Origin: Biomphalaria glabrata
Taxonomy: Eukaryota; Mollusca; Gastropoda; Planorbidae
DNA: 64,000 bases
NCBI RefSeq assembly: GCF_947242115.1
Contig: NC_074728.1
Coordinates: 372,001 to 436,000, forward strand
Reading direction: 5' to 3'
Notes under the pieces: model-generated
What the model was told of the DNA's origin: nothing
The model's database searches: none
Seen by the model: the letters and a program-made list of their open reading frames with translations, nothing else
Shown: positions 44,851 to 57,000 of the stretch, one piece after another
How positions within the stretch are numbered: the first letter of the stretch is position 1
Layout of the letters: every line of letters begins with the position of its first letter
Position numbers and translations under genes: made by a program

Positions 44851-45500
44851 TTGTTGTTTGTAATCCATTTTTTTTTTTTGTGATTGCTTTTTCGGAATCG
44901 ACATTTTTGTAATGACTGTTATGTTGGTTTTTTTTTTTTTTGTGGTTATTTAGAATCAACTTCTACTCTTTTGGGGGTGGCTGATTGAATAGACTTGTGC
45001 ATTTTTCATATATGAACATTATTCGTAGTTTCTGTTTTGAATCGACCTGTTTGTTATTTGTAGTGGCTATTTGAAATCGGCTTGTGCTTTTTTTGGGGGG
45101 ATGGATCTTTAAAATCGGACTTCTGTGTATTTAAGGGGGATGCACAGTGAGAAAACATTGATCTAGGTCAAAAATATCGATATTTTAAAATTAATTGATT
45201 TTAATAGTTTAAAATGTCTAGAAAACGAATTCCCTATCAGAATACTAAAAAAACTGCGCTTTATACATCAATTTTGTATTTTAAAAGTAGATGTATAAGC
45301 AAAATTTTGATGTTTTGGTTAAAAATCAACATTTTGTAAGCTAAAGTTGATAAGCTAATGTACGCTCTTATCCCTAACAGATGGTATCGATACAAAGGTC
45401 TACTTTTCTAGTTCCGATTATGTGCATGGTTTCTCATTCTATAAATATAAACTTTCAAAATACGTCACTACCTCTTTTTTTTCCCTATATCCTCATATAC
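44851..45500. other. Non-coding flank upstream of the MULE gene
   Basis: Has TTTTTGTGATT-like degenerate repeats of about 60 bp (44,870-45,110: T-run, GG..., GAATCGAC words recurring four or five times). AT-rich DNA follows and may contain the left end of the MULE; I could not fix its terminal repeat. Confidence 0.45.
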
Positions 45501-45514
45501 ACACTCACCAAGCC

Positions 45515-45600
45515 ATATTTACGCATGCGCACTATCAAAGCTACATTGGTAACTATGACAACAAAATTTACACGCATGCGCACATGACGTGAACCGGTTC
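45515..45600 (+). promoter_or_regulatory. Promoter-like region with two NRF1-type palindromes
   Basis: ACGCATGCGCAC occurs at 45,521-45,532 and 45,572-45,583. Each contains CGCATGCG, the core of the metazoan NRF1 site (GCGCATGCGC). A CRE half-site TGACGTGA follows at about 45,585. They lie 85-145 bp upstream of the first MULE codon and are strikingly CpG-rich for this region. Confidence 0.5.
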
Positions 45601-45666
45601 TTCTTCTGTAAACATTTGAAAGCCTCGATTCATTATTCAAACTCAGAAACGCCAACAAAAGGTTAT

Positions 45667-45740
45667 ATGTTTGGAAAGAAAAAACGTTACTGTAAGCCCA
45701 GAGGAAGACATGCTTCAAAGACAAATGCATAATTACAAAG
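45667..45740 (+). pseudogene. First exon of a Mutator-like transposase gene
   Basis: ATG at 45,667 starts MFGKKKRYCKPRGRHASKTN, a short basic N-terminus like those of animal Mutator-domain proteins. The exon ends at a consensus donor, ACAAAG|GTAAGT. The phase (two bases) fits the acceptor at 48,365 to give ...LQ-SSVLDTAGSE in frame. Codon 22 is TAA, so this copy is broken; without it the frame would run straight into exon 2. The splicing is inferred from sequence, not observed. Confidence 0.55.
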
Positions 45741-46504
45741 GTAAGTCTAAATCTAGAGTTTTTTATTTACTAGACCAGCGTGTGCTTACACATAAAATAA
45801 TGAGATAATCACTTTGCTTCATCAATCTTTGAATTCGACAAACGCAACGTGTTTATCATATCAATGAATCACATCTATATATAGATCTAGACATTAAATA
45901 AATATCATGAAAGTGATTGCAAACATAGAGATCTATCCTTTTTTAGATCTAGTATAGATTAGGGACATAGATCACATTAGAACTAGAATGACTAGATATT
46001 CTAGATTGACTAGATTGTCACTAGATCTAGACATCTAGATCTAGAATCTAGATTCTAAATCTAGATTATCATGTAGTTGTAGGACTTCAACTTGGTCTTT
46101 TTTTTTTTTTAAGATCTAATACATATATCAAGGTTCGTACGCGGTCTGGAAAAAGTCTGGAATTTCAAAATTCAGATTTCAGTCTTAGCATAGAGGCTTC
46201 CATTAATAGGCCTACTAGATCTATCTATTGTGAAAGCATGCGCAATCCACGGCATGTCGGTGAAATGCCAGCCAATTTCTAGACGGTGTACTGTAGACTT
46301 AAATCAGATTTAGTAATAGATCTAGTCCTAGACTAGTAACTAGTTTATTATGACTGCTGTTATCTTATCTTATATAATACAGACGTTACTTCAAAAAAGA
46401 TGATGATTAGAAGATGTTATTCTATATTATCTAGATGGTCGATCAAATTTCAGTTAGGCTACCAAAGGTCGGGAAGGTTTTGGCCTAGATTTATTTATGC
46501 ATGG

Positions 46505-47445
46505 GCGAAACTCCCCCCCCCCTTTTTTTAAATAAAGAAAACAAATATATCTCGTCAATGACGTCAATATAGAATATATAGAGAGAGTCTAGATCTAGAT
46601 CTTGAGTCTAAACCAAAAATATTTGGCAACAAGAATGACTTACTAGATCTAGGTCTACTACTAGATTTAAAAGTCTCGATCTATTCGCGACTTAGATAGT
46701 TTACTAGATCTAGGTCTACTACTAGATTTAGTCTCGATCTATGACTATGCGCGACTTTTATTACTAGATCTATATCTGTTCTAGGTCTACTAGATCTACT
46801 AAATTCTACTAGACTAGATTACTAGATTTAGTCTTGATCTATGCGCCACTTCTTAATAGATCAAGGTTTTCTACTAGCCTAATGTTAGCCTCGATCTATG
46901 TGTGATTACCCCCCCCCCCCCCCCCCCCCACACACATTAAATAAAGAAAACAAATTATATTATAATATATCTAGTCAACATAGAATATGCCTATAAGATC
47001 GGTAAAACTTCCCATCGAAGGCCCCTAGTTTTTTAGGTTAATTATTTGGCAGCTGTCTATGCGCACTTGAGTCTAAACTAAAAGACTAGGCCTTTAGAAT
47101 GACTTCCATTACTAGGTCTAGAATTAGATTTAGTCTTCATCTATGCGCAAATTAGATTACTAGATCTAGGTCTACTACTAGATTTAGTACCTAATTTAGT
47201 CTCGATCTACGCGCGATTTCCCCCCCCCCCTCCCCATTTAAATAAAGAAAACAAGTTATATTATATCTAGTCAACATAGAATATAGATCTAGATCTTAGT
47301 CTAAACTAAAAGATAAAAGACTAGAGCACAAGAATGACTTAGATTACTAGGTCTGCAACTAGATTTAGTCTCGATCTATGCACGATTACCCCCCCCCCCC
47401 CTTTTTTTTTTCCCCCAAATCTATTCAATGTAGAATATAGATCTT
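46505..47445. repeat. Four-fold repeat module with poly-C tracts
   Basis: Modules near 46,510, 46,905, 47,220 and 47,390. Each has a C run of 10-20, then up to TTTAAATAAAGAAAACAA, then TCTAGTCAACATAGAATATA, with GATTTAGTCTCGATCTATGC before the C run. Spacing is irregular (about 390, 315 and 170 bp). Confidence 0.75.
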
Positions 47446-47984
47446 GAGTCTAAACTCAAAAACTAAAAAGACTTAGAATACTAGATCTAGCATACTTAGC
47501 ATATAGATCTATAATTATAATCTAGTATGGTTATGAAATAGATTTAGATCAATATTATCAATTTTTACCCCGTTAAAAAAAACAAGTCAGTATTCACATA
47601 GGCATAGGCCTATTGTGAATTAGACATAAGTAAGCCACTACTACAAATTAAATTTCAAGTTCAATACAGTTAATCTATCTCTAGATCTTTATTTAAAATT
47701 ATCTCCTCCAATAGAATTATAGGCCTACTAGAGGTAGGCCCTCTAACCTAGGCTAGTCTAAATAAGTCTTTACTTTTTAACTAGTGTCTAATGTTTACGC
47801 CACTAAATATCTATATAAAAATTATAAAACTGTTGGACTAGTTATGAGATTAAGAATAAGATTTTACAACTAAGTTAGGCCTATTGAACTATATAGGGCC
47901 TATTAAATTTCCCAAGTCTAAGTGCTACAAGATTAGTGACTTTTTTTCCCCCTTGTACCGTATGTTCCTTAATAATTGAAAATT

Positions 47985-48110
47985 ATTATTACACCCTAGT
48001 CCAAACCTCCCACAGTACGACAGGGGTTAGTTATTGGCAGGGTTTGAACCCAAGATCACGAATACAGCAGTCCAGAGCACATATGGCATGCTCAGGTAGC
48101 CATCCTTTTT
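47985..48110 (-). mobile_element. SINE-like element, family B
   Basis: CTAGTCCAAACCTCCC and the complement of box B, GGGTTTGAACCC, shared with 27,540-27,660. Confidence 0.6.
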
Positions 48111-48364
48111 ACTGTTAGTAAGTCTGGAAAACATAAATGTCTGGAATTCATTTTCACAAAAGTTGTATGAACCATGATATATAGATCTACATGTAACATG
48201 TCACTTTACATTTTTTACTTTTGATGAATACAATATATGATTCCTAAAATGCATTATAAAATTTAAAATAATCTTTATGTTGTACATAAATAGATGTGAC
48301 GTGTACTTTCATACTATTGAATTTTTTTTTAAAGAACCTCTAATTTTTTTTTATTTGTTTGCAG

Positions 48365-49919
48365 CTCTGTTTTGGATACAGCTGGATCTGAAGCAGCAAC
48401 AACGCAGCCTGCAAGTGCAGCTGAACGAAAAATAATTCTAACTGCAATTACTAACGCTGATAACACCAATAAGAGGCTGCCTGAAGATTTCATATACGTC
48501 ATGATGAATTCAATGGAATTGACCACAATGGTCTCCTTGTTGTGCTATCCACATTGCTTCGACAAAAAATTAACCATGTGCATCACACAATCAAAAGGCA
48601 TGGCTCATTTGATTAAAATCAAATGCCTAAATTGTGAAACATATTTGTGGCCTGACTGGACCTCAAAAAAAAGTAATAATGTTCATCTGGATATTAATGT
48701 CCGTGCTGTCGCTGCATTAAAAGAATCTGGAATCTCGAATTCTAAATTTGATAGGTTTTGTGGACTTATGAGTATGCCCTGCATGCACAGAAATACTTAT
48801 AACAATCTAGCTAACATAGTCAACACTGCTATAATTGAAGCTGGTGAAGAATGTATGATTAGGGCATCTGCTGTTGTGCATGGAAGAAACATATCACAAC
48901 CTCTGACTACAGATGATAGAATAAGTTCAACAGGCTGTCCTGTTATTACAGTTTCTTTTGATGGGACTTGGCATAAAAGGGGCCACTCATCTCATTCAGG
49001 AATTGGCAGTTATTGATTTTGATACTGGACTCGTCATCGACACCGAAGTCCTATCAAATTATTGCTGTGTTTGTGAGTCAAACTCTGCAGAACTAAATTT
49101 TGATGCCTCTAAGCATATGTGTCAAAAAAACTTCAGTGGCTCAGCAAATGCAATGGAGGCCGCAGCAGCATCCAAAATTTGTTCTCACTCTGTGGCATCA
49201 GAAAACTTGTTTATGGCATGATGCTGTGTGATGGTGATAGTAAATCACATTCATCTGCCATTACCAGCTCAGGATATGATGTAGAAATCTTAAAAGAGGA
49301 CTGCATTAACCACATCTCAAAAAGAATGTTTAATACTTTGAACAATTTAAAAATGTCTAACAAAAAAGAACTAAATTATAGGCTTACAAAGCCAAAAATT
49401 GAAAAAATTACAAATAACTATTCCAAAGTTCTGCGCCAAAATGCTCCTGACATTCAAAAAAATGAAGCTGGCTGTTATGGGCTCATTTTTTCATATGATG
49501 AGCTCAGACCTAGATCATAACCACAGGTTGTGTCCTGATGGCACTACATCTTGGTGTCACACTTTAAGAGATCAGAGGCACTAAAACAGCCATACAAAAA
49601 ACATAATCAGACCATCACACCAGAAATAGGAAAACTGTTATTTCCTATAACAGACACAGATCTGTTAAAAACATGTTCAAGAATGGGAACACAAAACGCC
49701 AATGAATCTTTTCATTCCCTCATTTGGCAAAGATGCCCCAAAACAGAATTCGCAACATTAAAAACTAAGGACGGCGACATACCTTGCTGTTTTAGCCTGT
49801 TGGCATCAGTTTTTGACATATTAGGCGTTCCCTGGACACTAAAGAACATTTCTTCTAGTGAGAAAAAGCAAAATGTCAAACTACAGCTTGTTGTTAGAAA
49901 AAGAAGATCAATCACATAA
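48365..49919 (+). pseudogene. Mutator-like (MULE) transposase, main exon, frame broken
   Basis: This is the metazoan Mutator-domain type of transposase. Landmarks in order: zinc-binding N-terminal part with CYPHCFDKKL and IKCLNCETYLWPDW; first catalytic Asp in VSFDGTWHKRGH; VIDFDTGLVIDTEVLSNYCC with a Cys-rich insert; second catalytic Asp in LCDGDSKSH; CINHISKRMFNTLNNLK; LCPDGTTSWCH; and the Glu in TQNANESFHSLIW. The family cuts and pastes DNA through a DDE active site. The frame shifts about four times (near 49,005, 49,205, 49,490 and 49,560), so no full protein is made. Preceded by a good acceptor that fits the exon at 45,667. Terminal inverted repeats were not resolved. Confidence 0.85.
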
Positions 49920-51068
49920 GTGTCCAGGAGAAAAAAATTGAAAAAACGAAGAATTGAGCATGAGCACCGGGCAGAGGTTCTCGAAGGTCCAACCTATCAA
50001 TCAGGCCATTTTAATGAATAGTTTTTTTATTATCTATTATGTTATATTATGTAAATATTCCCCTTTTTTTTTTCATTTTTATGGTTGCAATAAATATTTT
50101 ATATCATTTTAAAAACTTTAAATGCGTTTTTCTCAAAATGTATTTTTAGGTGCATGTTGTCCACAAGAATCTCAAAATCTTTAGTTCTGTATAATTTAGA
50201 CTAATAATTTTTCACATGTAGTTTATTGATAGTATATCATAGGTGATAGGCTGCAAAAATTTTCAATATGTTTAATTTTCATAAAAAAAAAAGAAAAATA
50301 ATGATGTGACCGCAGGTGAAAAATGTGGTCGAAAAAAAATAAAAATTTTAAAAATTCATTTTGAGGTTATGATGCGACAAAATGTATTTAACCCATATAC
50401 ATTTTTTTTTTAGTATACACTTCTTTCACTACATCTTTAATTAGGTGATTTAATGGCTGAAGGTTACAACACATGACTTCTGAACCTGGTAAAGACAAGG
50501 GCTTTGAGATTCAGAATATTTATGATACCTCTAAGTCCACCAAACTCTAATGGGTACTAAAAATTAGAGTGTGGTATCAGCCAGGATAACCAACTACTTA
50601 GTAGGCTAAAGTTTATATTATTAATTAACATGCATGGCTAGATTCAGTGGCGTCACCCCCCCCCCACCCCCCCAGGAAAACGAAATCTCTCCCTAAAAAC
50701 AAACAACTATTGTGGGTTTGTTTTGTTTCTTAAAATTGAACAATAAAACTGTAAGCTAAATTATTGATTTGTTACACCCGAATTTAGGCAGTGTTATCAC
50801 GGATTGGAAAGCAGGAGCCATCTTTCAAAAAGCACGGCCAATTAGAACAAACAAATCAATTAGCTTGGAGATGAAATCCACCTACTCAAAACAATCATTG
50901 TCCCAACGCCACCTTGAAAAAAGACTGAGCAGTGACGGCTGAGAAGGATCATTTGAATAACATACCGAGATAATGCTACCAATAAATAGAGAAATATTTT
51001 CCAGCACAGGCATTCGCCGTCTACGGAAAGAGGCGACTGAACGTCGATTGACATTTGTGAGATATATC
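49920..51068. other. Non-coding 3' flank with a degraded SINE
   Basis: AT-rich, with AATAAATATT polyadenylation-type signals after the transposase (50,090). A degraded plus-strand SINE A is at 50,452-50,580 and a poly-C tract near 50,658-50,672. No gene. Confidence 0.5.
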
Positions 51069-51073
51069 ATTAG

Positions 51074-51672
51074 TGTCAATGTGTAATGCTGAGTTCTTGC
51101 TTCCTGGAGTACTCTAGACACGTGACAAGACGAATATTATATAAATATTATAAACTAACTGAAGCTCGTTTCAGCAGACAAACATGAAGTTTATTTTACT
51201 ACAATAATAATGCACTGCACTCCTTGTTAGTGCTACAAGTCAAGAAATAATAAACAATCCTATCCGCATAGCAGCGGTATCAAATGTATCAATCACGTCC
51301 GCATCTCAGCGGGTAACAATAAGAACAATTACTACTAGTGACACTGGAGCTTCAACTATAGATATCCGTTGAAATACGAATAATACCTTAATATTCAATA
51401 AGCACATAATGAAATCAACTCTCAAATATTATTAATCAACAATCATTAGTCCATCGACTTTCATCCTATATACATATATATACACCAGTCCAGGAAGCAA
51501 CGTCCAACCTTCCTGGACCGGGAGCAAAACCTTACTGACTTGACTTGACTGAACTCAAAGTCAACTTTATTCATTCTACTTCCTGTTTTCTACATCAGGA
51601 ATTCCACGTGTCTTTTAAACTCTTAACATGACGTGAACTTTAGATCATGCAATGTCAACTAAGACTGTGACA
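51074..51672 (-). mobile_element. Solo LTR of the second Gmr1-like family
   Basis: 599 bp with TGTCAATG...GACTGTGACA ends and a perfect 5-bp duplication ATTAG (51,069-51,073 and 51,673-51,677). Clearly related to the LTR at 60,620-61,210 in both outer parts; the middle differs. A solo LTR is the usual product of LTR-LTR recombination. Confidence 0.88.
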
Positions 51673-51789
51673 ATTAGACAAGACGAAACATGTTTACTTA
51701 AGTCATCCTTAACACGAAAGCCGAAAAGAGGAGCGCAAAAACATGCCGTCAACGTTTAATCATGGTGTCACACCGATTCAAGAGGAAAG

Positions 51790-52406
51790 TGTAACGGACT
51801 TAGGTTAGTTCTTTGAGGGGCTATTTAAATGCCCCAATTGTATATTGTCAAGAGAGGGGTGTGTAAAAAGTGAAATTGTGTGTGTGTGTTTGTTTATTTT
51901 ATTAGTTGAGTTGTAGATTGTTTTTAGCACGGGGTTTTTCAGGGGGGGGGGGAACAATAAGGTTTCCTGTGGTCCGTCTAGTCAGAAAGCTGACCTTGTC
52001 TGAGTAGGGTGTTGGTGATTGTTTTTCGGTTATTATAGCACGGGGTTTTTCAGGGGGGGGGAGGGGGAGGGAACAATAAGGTTTCCTGTGGTCCGTCTAG
52101 TCAGAAAGCTGACCTTGTCTGAGTAGGGTGTTGGTGATTGTTTTTCGGTTATTATGCATAGAGTAAGGAGATGTTATATTATTATTCTTGCTATGTGTGC
52201 GTACTGAATATTTGGGGTAATGCTATGATGTGTCATGATACCCTTATGTAATATATTATATTATATATTATATTGTTTGCAGTAAATAAATACTAATTTT
52301 CTACTCCTTCGTTGAGTGTAGGCTACTTTATAATACTTGTACGCTTGTAGAGAACTACAGTTTGGGCATAAATTAGCTCTCAAAGAACTAACCTAAGTCC
52401 GTTACA
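51790..52406. mobile_element. 617-bp TG...CA unit, probable solo LTR with 28-bp inverted ends
   Basis: Starts TGTAACGGACTTAGG and ends with its complement; the perfect inverted match is 28 bp long. Flanked by GAAAG on both sides (51,785-51,789 and 52,407-52,411). TG...CA plus a 5-bp duplication favours a solo LTR. The long inverted ends would also suit a short DNA transposon. Contains an internal 111-bp tandem duplication (51,927-52,150), each copy with a long G run. Confidence 0.8.
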
Positions 52407-52411
52407 GAAAG

Positions 52412-53185
52412 TAGCTGTGGAGAAAGCTTGCAGCCCTATGTGTCGAATAGCGCGCGAGCGCTTATGTCAATGTGTTTCTCAACATTTTGCATTAATGAAA
52501 TGTTACTTTTGCCACTCAACTGATCAGATAATTTGTTAAGGGGGAGCGCCTTAATCTCACTCAGAGTTGTCTGGGGGGGGGATCCCCACGTGCCAAACGT
52601 TTTTCTACATTTCTGAGCTTCATAATCTCTTTCCCGTGGCGTGTACAACGTAATATTTTTCTCATAATAGGAAAATTACTAGTCAAATCAAATTTTACGA
52701 TTGACAAGAAAGAAGTGTATGTGTATGCTTGTATCATGCTTACAACTTAGAAATGCAGTTTCGAATCTCTACGGCAGTGCGTCAAACCAGGACCTTACCC
52801 TCCACAAACTCAAAGATAAATTAAATGTACCTTCTTTGTTTAACTAAAAAAATACAATAAAAATTTCGTTTAAGAGTCTATAAAGTATAAAAAATTTACA
52901 AGCAGGCCTACTTTGTTTCTTTCTTCCAAAACATGGCATATAGTTTTATTATTAATAAGTGGATTTTTTAATTTATGATTTTGAAAAAGTGTACGGGGCT
53001 CTACAAAATTTCTACCCCGGGGGGGCCTCCACATAGTTAAATTTAGCCCTGTATGTTCATGCTACACTTTTACAATAAGATGTTTCTGTCGTCAAGAAGC
53101 TAACTAAGGCTTAGAGTCGCTTTCCAGTTACCCAACCCCCCTAGACAATGACGTTTACAGCCAGGGCAACTCTTGAGATAGGCCA
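52412..53185. other. Non-coding stretch
   Basis: No gene. A short frame at 52,436-52,648 (minus) lacks recognisable content. A G run is at about 52,572. Confidence 0.4.
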
Positions 53186-53400
53186 GCGGTTCTCAACCTT
53201 TTTAGTGCTGCAACCCCCTAATAAGATTCTGCACTAAGCATCGAACCCCAACCGTAATTTTTTATTCGTTCACGGACCAAGTTCAATCGCAATTGGCTAA
53301 TGTTATAAAATCCTAATCGTAATGTCTATATTTGATATTAAACTGTTACTCAGCCCTGAGTTGTCAAGTTCTTTGAATTGGTTGTGTCGTGTGGTACAGT
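53186..53400. mobile_element. One end of a hAT-type element
   Basis: CAGCGGTTCTCAACCTTTTT is a typical hAT terminal repeat. I find no matching inverted end before 54,060, so only one end is recognisable and the right limit given is arbitrary. Confidence 0.55.
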
Positions 53401-54074
53401 TTGCAGAGAATCTGGGTAGTGAGAAACGTTACAATATATATATCTTTGCCAGTGCTACAAAGCCAAGCAGCTTAATGACTTATAAGTAGATTAGCAAAGT
53501 ATAAAAGATATAATGAGAAACAAGGTAGTCTTAGACCAAGCTTAATTTAATGATTTAGATATAGTCTTTTTTTTTCTCAAGACTTTGCAGCTACCTTCGT
53601 GTACAAATAAAATGACATTGTGCAAAATTTTGAACGCCAGAGTCTTTAGAAAATGTGAATATGTTTATCTTCATGCATAGTGAAAACGAGATTGAATGAA
53701 TTCTTGTGAATACAATGACATTGTGCTTATTTTTGTGTGAAATTAACACATCTTTGGTAACGAAGTAACATTTTGTTTACACTACAGATGATTATATTGT
53801 GATTCGCCTCCTGTAACCATATTTTCTTCATAGAAAATGTATGTTTAACTCTTATAAAATAATTGATTTAATAGAGAAAACTTTTTCAAAGTATTATTAT
53901 AAAAATTAAAGTGAGTTTACTACTTAACAGTACTTTGTAGTTGGGCTTCTAAGATTGTAATTGAATAACTTTTAAGGCCCTTTTTTCATTGCTCTTTTTA
54001 TGGTCACTAATAGAAGTTGCTGTAAACTGGTATGCTCCTCCTGACATCCTCCAAAACTTAGTCAGTCATCATTG
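53401..54074. other. AT-rich non-coding stretch
   Basis: No gene seen; may be the body of the hAT remnant. Confidence 0.4.
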
Positions 54075-57000
54075 ACACTTAAACATAACAATTCTTAATC
54101 TTATCATTGACACTAAGTCATTACCATTCTCAATCTAATCATTGACACTAAGACATTACCATTCTCAATCTAATCATTGACACTAAGGCATTTCCATTCT
54201 CAATCTAATCATTGACACTAAAAAATTAGACATAACCATTCTCAATGTAATCATTGACACTAAGACATAACCATTCTCAATCTAATAATTGACACTAAGT
54301 CATTACCATTCCCAATCTAATCATTGACACTAAGACCTTCCATTCTTAATCTAATCATTGACACTAAGTCATTACCATTCTCAATCTAATCATTGACACT
54401 AAGACATTACCATTGACACTAAGTCATTACCATTCTTAATCTAATCATTGACACTAAGACATTACCATTCTCAATCTAATCATTAACATAACATTCTCAA
54501 TGTAATCAATGACACTAAGACATTACCATTCTCAATGTAATCATTGACACTAAGACATTACCATTCTCAATCTAATCATTGACACTAAGATATTACCATT
54601 CTCAATGTAATCATCGACACTAAGACATTACCATTCTCAATGTAATCATCAACAGTAAGACATTACCATTCTCAATCTAATCATCAACACTAAAACATTA
54701 CCATTCTCAATGTAATCATTGACACTAAGACATTACCATTCTCAATCTAATCATTGACACTAAGACATTACCATTCGCAATCTAATCATTGACACTAAGT
54801 CATTACCATTCCCAATCTAATCATTGACACTAAGACATTACCATTGACACTTAGGCATTACCATTCCCAATCTAATCATTGACACTAAGACATTACCATT
54901 CTCAATGTAATCATTGACACTAAGACATTACCATTCTCAATGTAATCATTGACACTAAGACATTACCATTCTCAATCTAATCATTGACACTAAGTCATTA
55001 CCATTCTCAGTGTAATCATTGAAACTAAAAAATTAGCATTCTTAATCTGAAAATTGACATAACATTCTAAATGTAATCATTGACACTATGACATTACCAT
55101 TCTCAAAGTAATCATTGACACTAAGACCTTCCATTCTTAATCTAATCATTGACACTAGGTCATTACCATTCTCAATCTAATCAATGAGGTTAAGATGTTT
55201 CCATTCTCAATCTAATCATTGACACTAAGACATTACCATTCTCAATCTAATCATTGACACTAAGACATTACCATTCTCAATCTAATCATTGACATAACAT
55301 TCTCAATGTAATCAATGACACTAAGACATTTCCATTCTCAATCTAATCATTGACACTAAGACATTACCATTGACACTAAGACATTACCATTCTCAATGTA
55401 ATCATTGACACTAAGACATTACCATTCTCAATCTAATCATTAACACTAAGTCATTACCATTCTCAATGTAATCATTGACACTAAAAAATTAGCATTCTCA
55501 ATGTAATCATTGACACTAAGACATTACCATTCTCAATCTAATCATTGACACTAAGTCATTACCATTCTCAGTGTAATCATTGACACTAAAAAATTAGCAT
55601 TCTTAATCTGAAAATTGACATAACATTCTAAATGTAATCATTGACACTATGACATTACCATTCTCAAAGTAATCATTGACACTAAGACCTTCCATTCTTA
55701 ATCTAATCATTGACACTAGGTCATTACCATTCTCAATCTAATCAATGAGGTTAAGATGTTTCCATTCTCAATCTAATCATTGACACTAAGACATTACCAT
55801 TCTCAATCTAATCATTGACACTAAGACATTACCATTCTCAATCTAATCATTGACATAACATTCTCAATGTAATCAATGACACTAAGACATTTCCATTCTC
55901 AATCTAATCATTGACACTAAGACATTACCATTGACACTAAGACATTACCATTCTCAATGTAATCATTGACACTAAGACATTACCATTCTCAATGTAATCA
56001 TTGACACTAAGTCATTACCATTCTCAATGTAATCATTGACACTAAAAAATTAGCATTCTCAATCTAATCATTGACACTAAGACATTACCATTCTCAATCT
56101 AATCATTGACACTAAGACATTACCATTCTCAATCTAATCATTGACATAACATTCTCAATGTAATCAATGACACTAAGACATTTCCATTCTCAATCTAATC
56201 ATTGACACTAAGACATTACCATTGACACTAAGACATTACCATTCTCAATGTAATCATTGACACTAAGACATTACCATTCTCAATGTAATCATTGACACTA
56301 AGTCATTACCATTCTCAATGTAATCATTGACACTAAAAAATTAGCATTCTCAATCTAATCATTGACACTAAGACATTACCATTCTCAATCTAATCATTGA
56401 CACTAAGACATTACCATTGACACTAAGACATTACCATTCTCAATGTAATCATTGACACTAAGACATTACCATTCTAAATCTAATCATTGACACTAAGTCA
56501 TTACCATTCTCAATGTAATCATTGACACTAAAAAATTAGCATTCTTAATCTAAAAATTGACATAACATTCTCAATGTAATCATTGACACTATGACATTAC
56601 CATTCTCAAAGTAATCATTGACACTAAGACTTTCCATTCTTAACTAATCATTGACACTAAGTCATTACCATTCTCAATCTAATCAATGAGGTTAAGATGT
56701 TTCCATTATCAATCTAATCATTGACACTAAGACATTACCATTCTCAATCTAATCATTGACATAACATTCTCAATGTAATCAATGACACTAAGACATTACC
56801 ATTCTCAATGTAATCATTGACACTAAGACATTACCATTCTCAATGTAATCATTGACACTAAGACATTACCATTCTCAATCTAATCATTAACACTAAGTCA
56901 TTACCATTCTCAATGTAATCATTGACACTAAAAAATTAGCATTCTCAATGTAATCATTGACACTAAGACATTACCATTCTCAATCTAATCATTGACACTA

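Larger units (their letters stand above)
46129..48176. mobile_element. Possible non-autonomous TIR element
   Basis: CAAGGTTCGTAC at the left and GTATGAACCATG at the right are inverted, with 2 of 12 mismatched; AT-rich ATATAT flanks on both sides. The interior is repeats only. Weak evidence. Confidence 0.35.
45741..48364 (+). other. Inferred 2.6-kb intron of the MULE gene, filled with repeats
   Basis: Runs from GTAAGT at 45,741 to TTTGTTTGCAG at 48,364. Contents: TAGATCT-rich DNA, four poly-C/AAATAAAGAAAACAA modules (46,505-47,440), a LINE 3'-end scrap reversed at 46,365-46,415, a SINE B copy and a possible TIR element (46,129-48,176). Confidence 0.5.

Noticed and set aside
48365-49919. A working, domesticated Mutator-derived host gene
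   Set aside because: About four frame changes plus a stop in the first exon rule out an intact protein from this copy.
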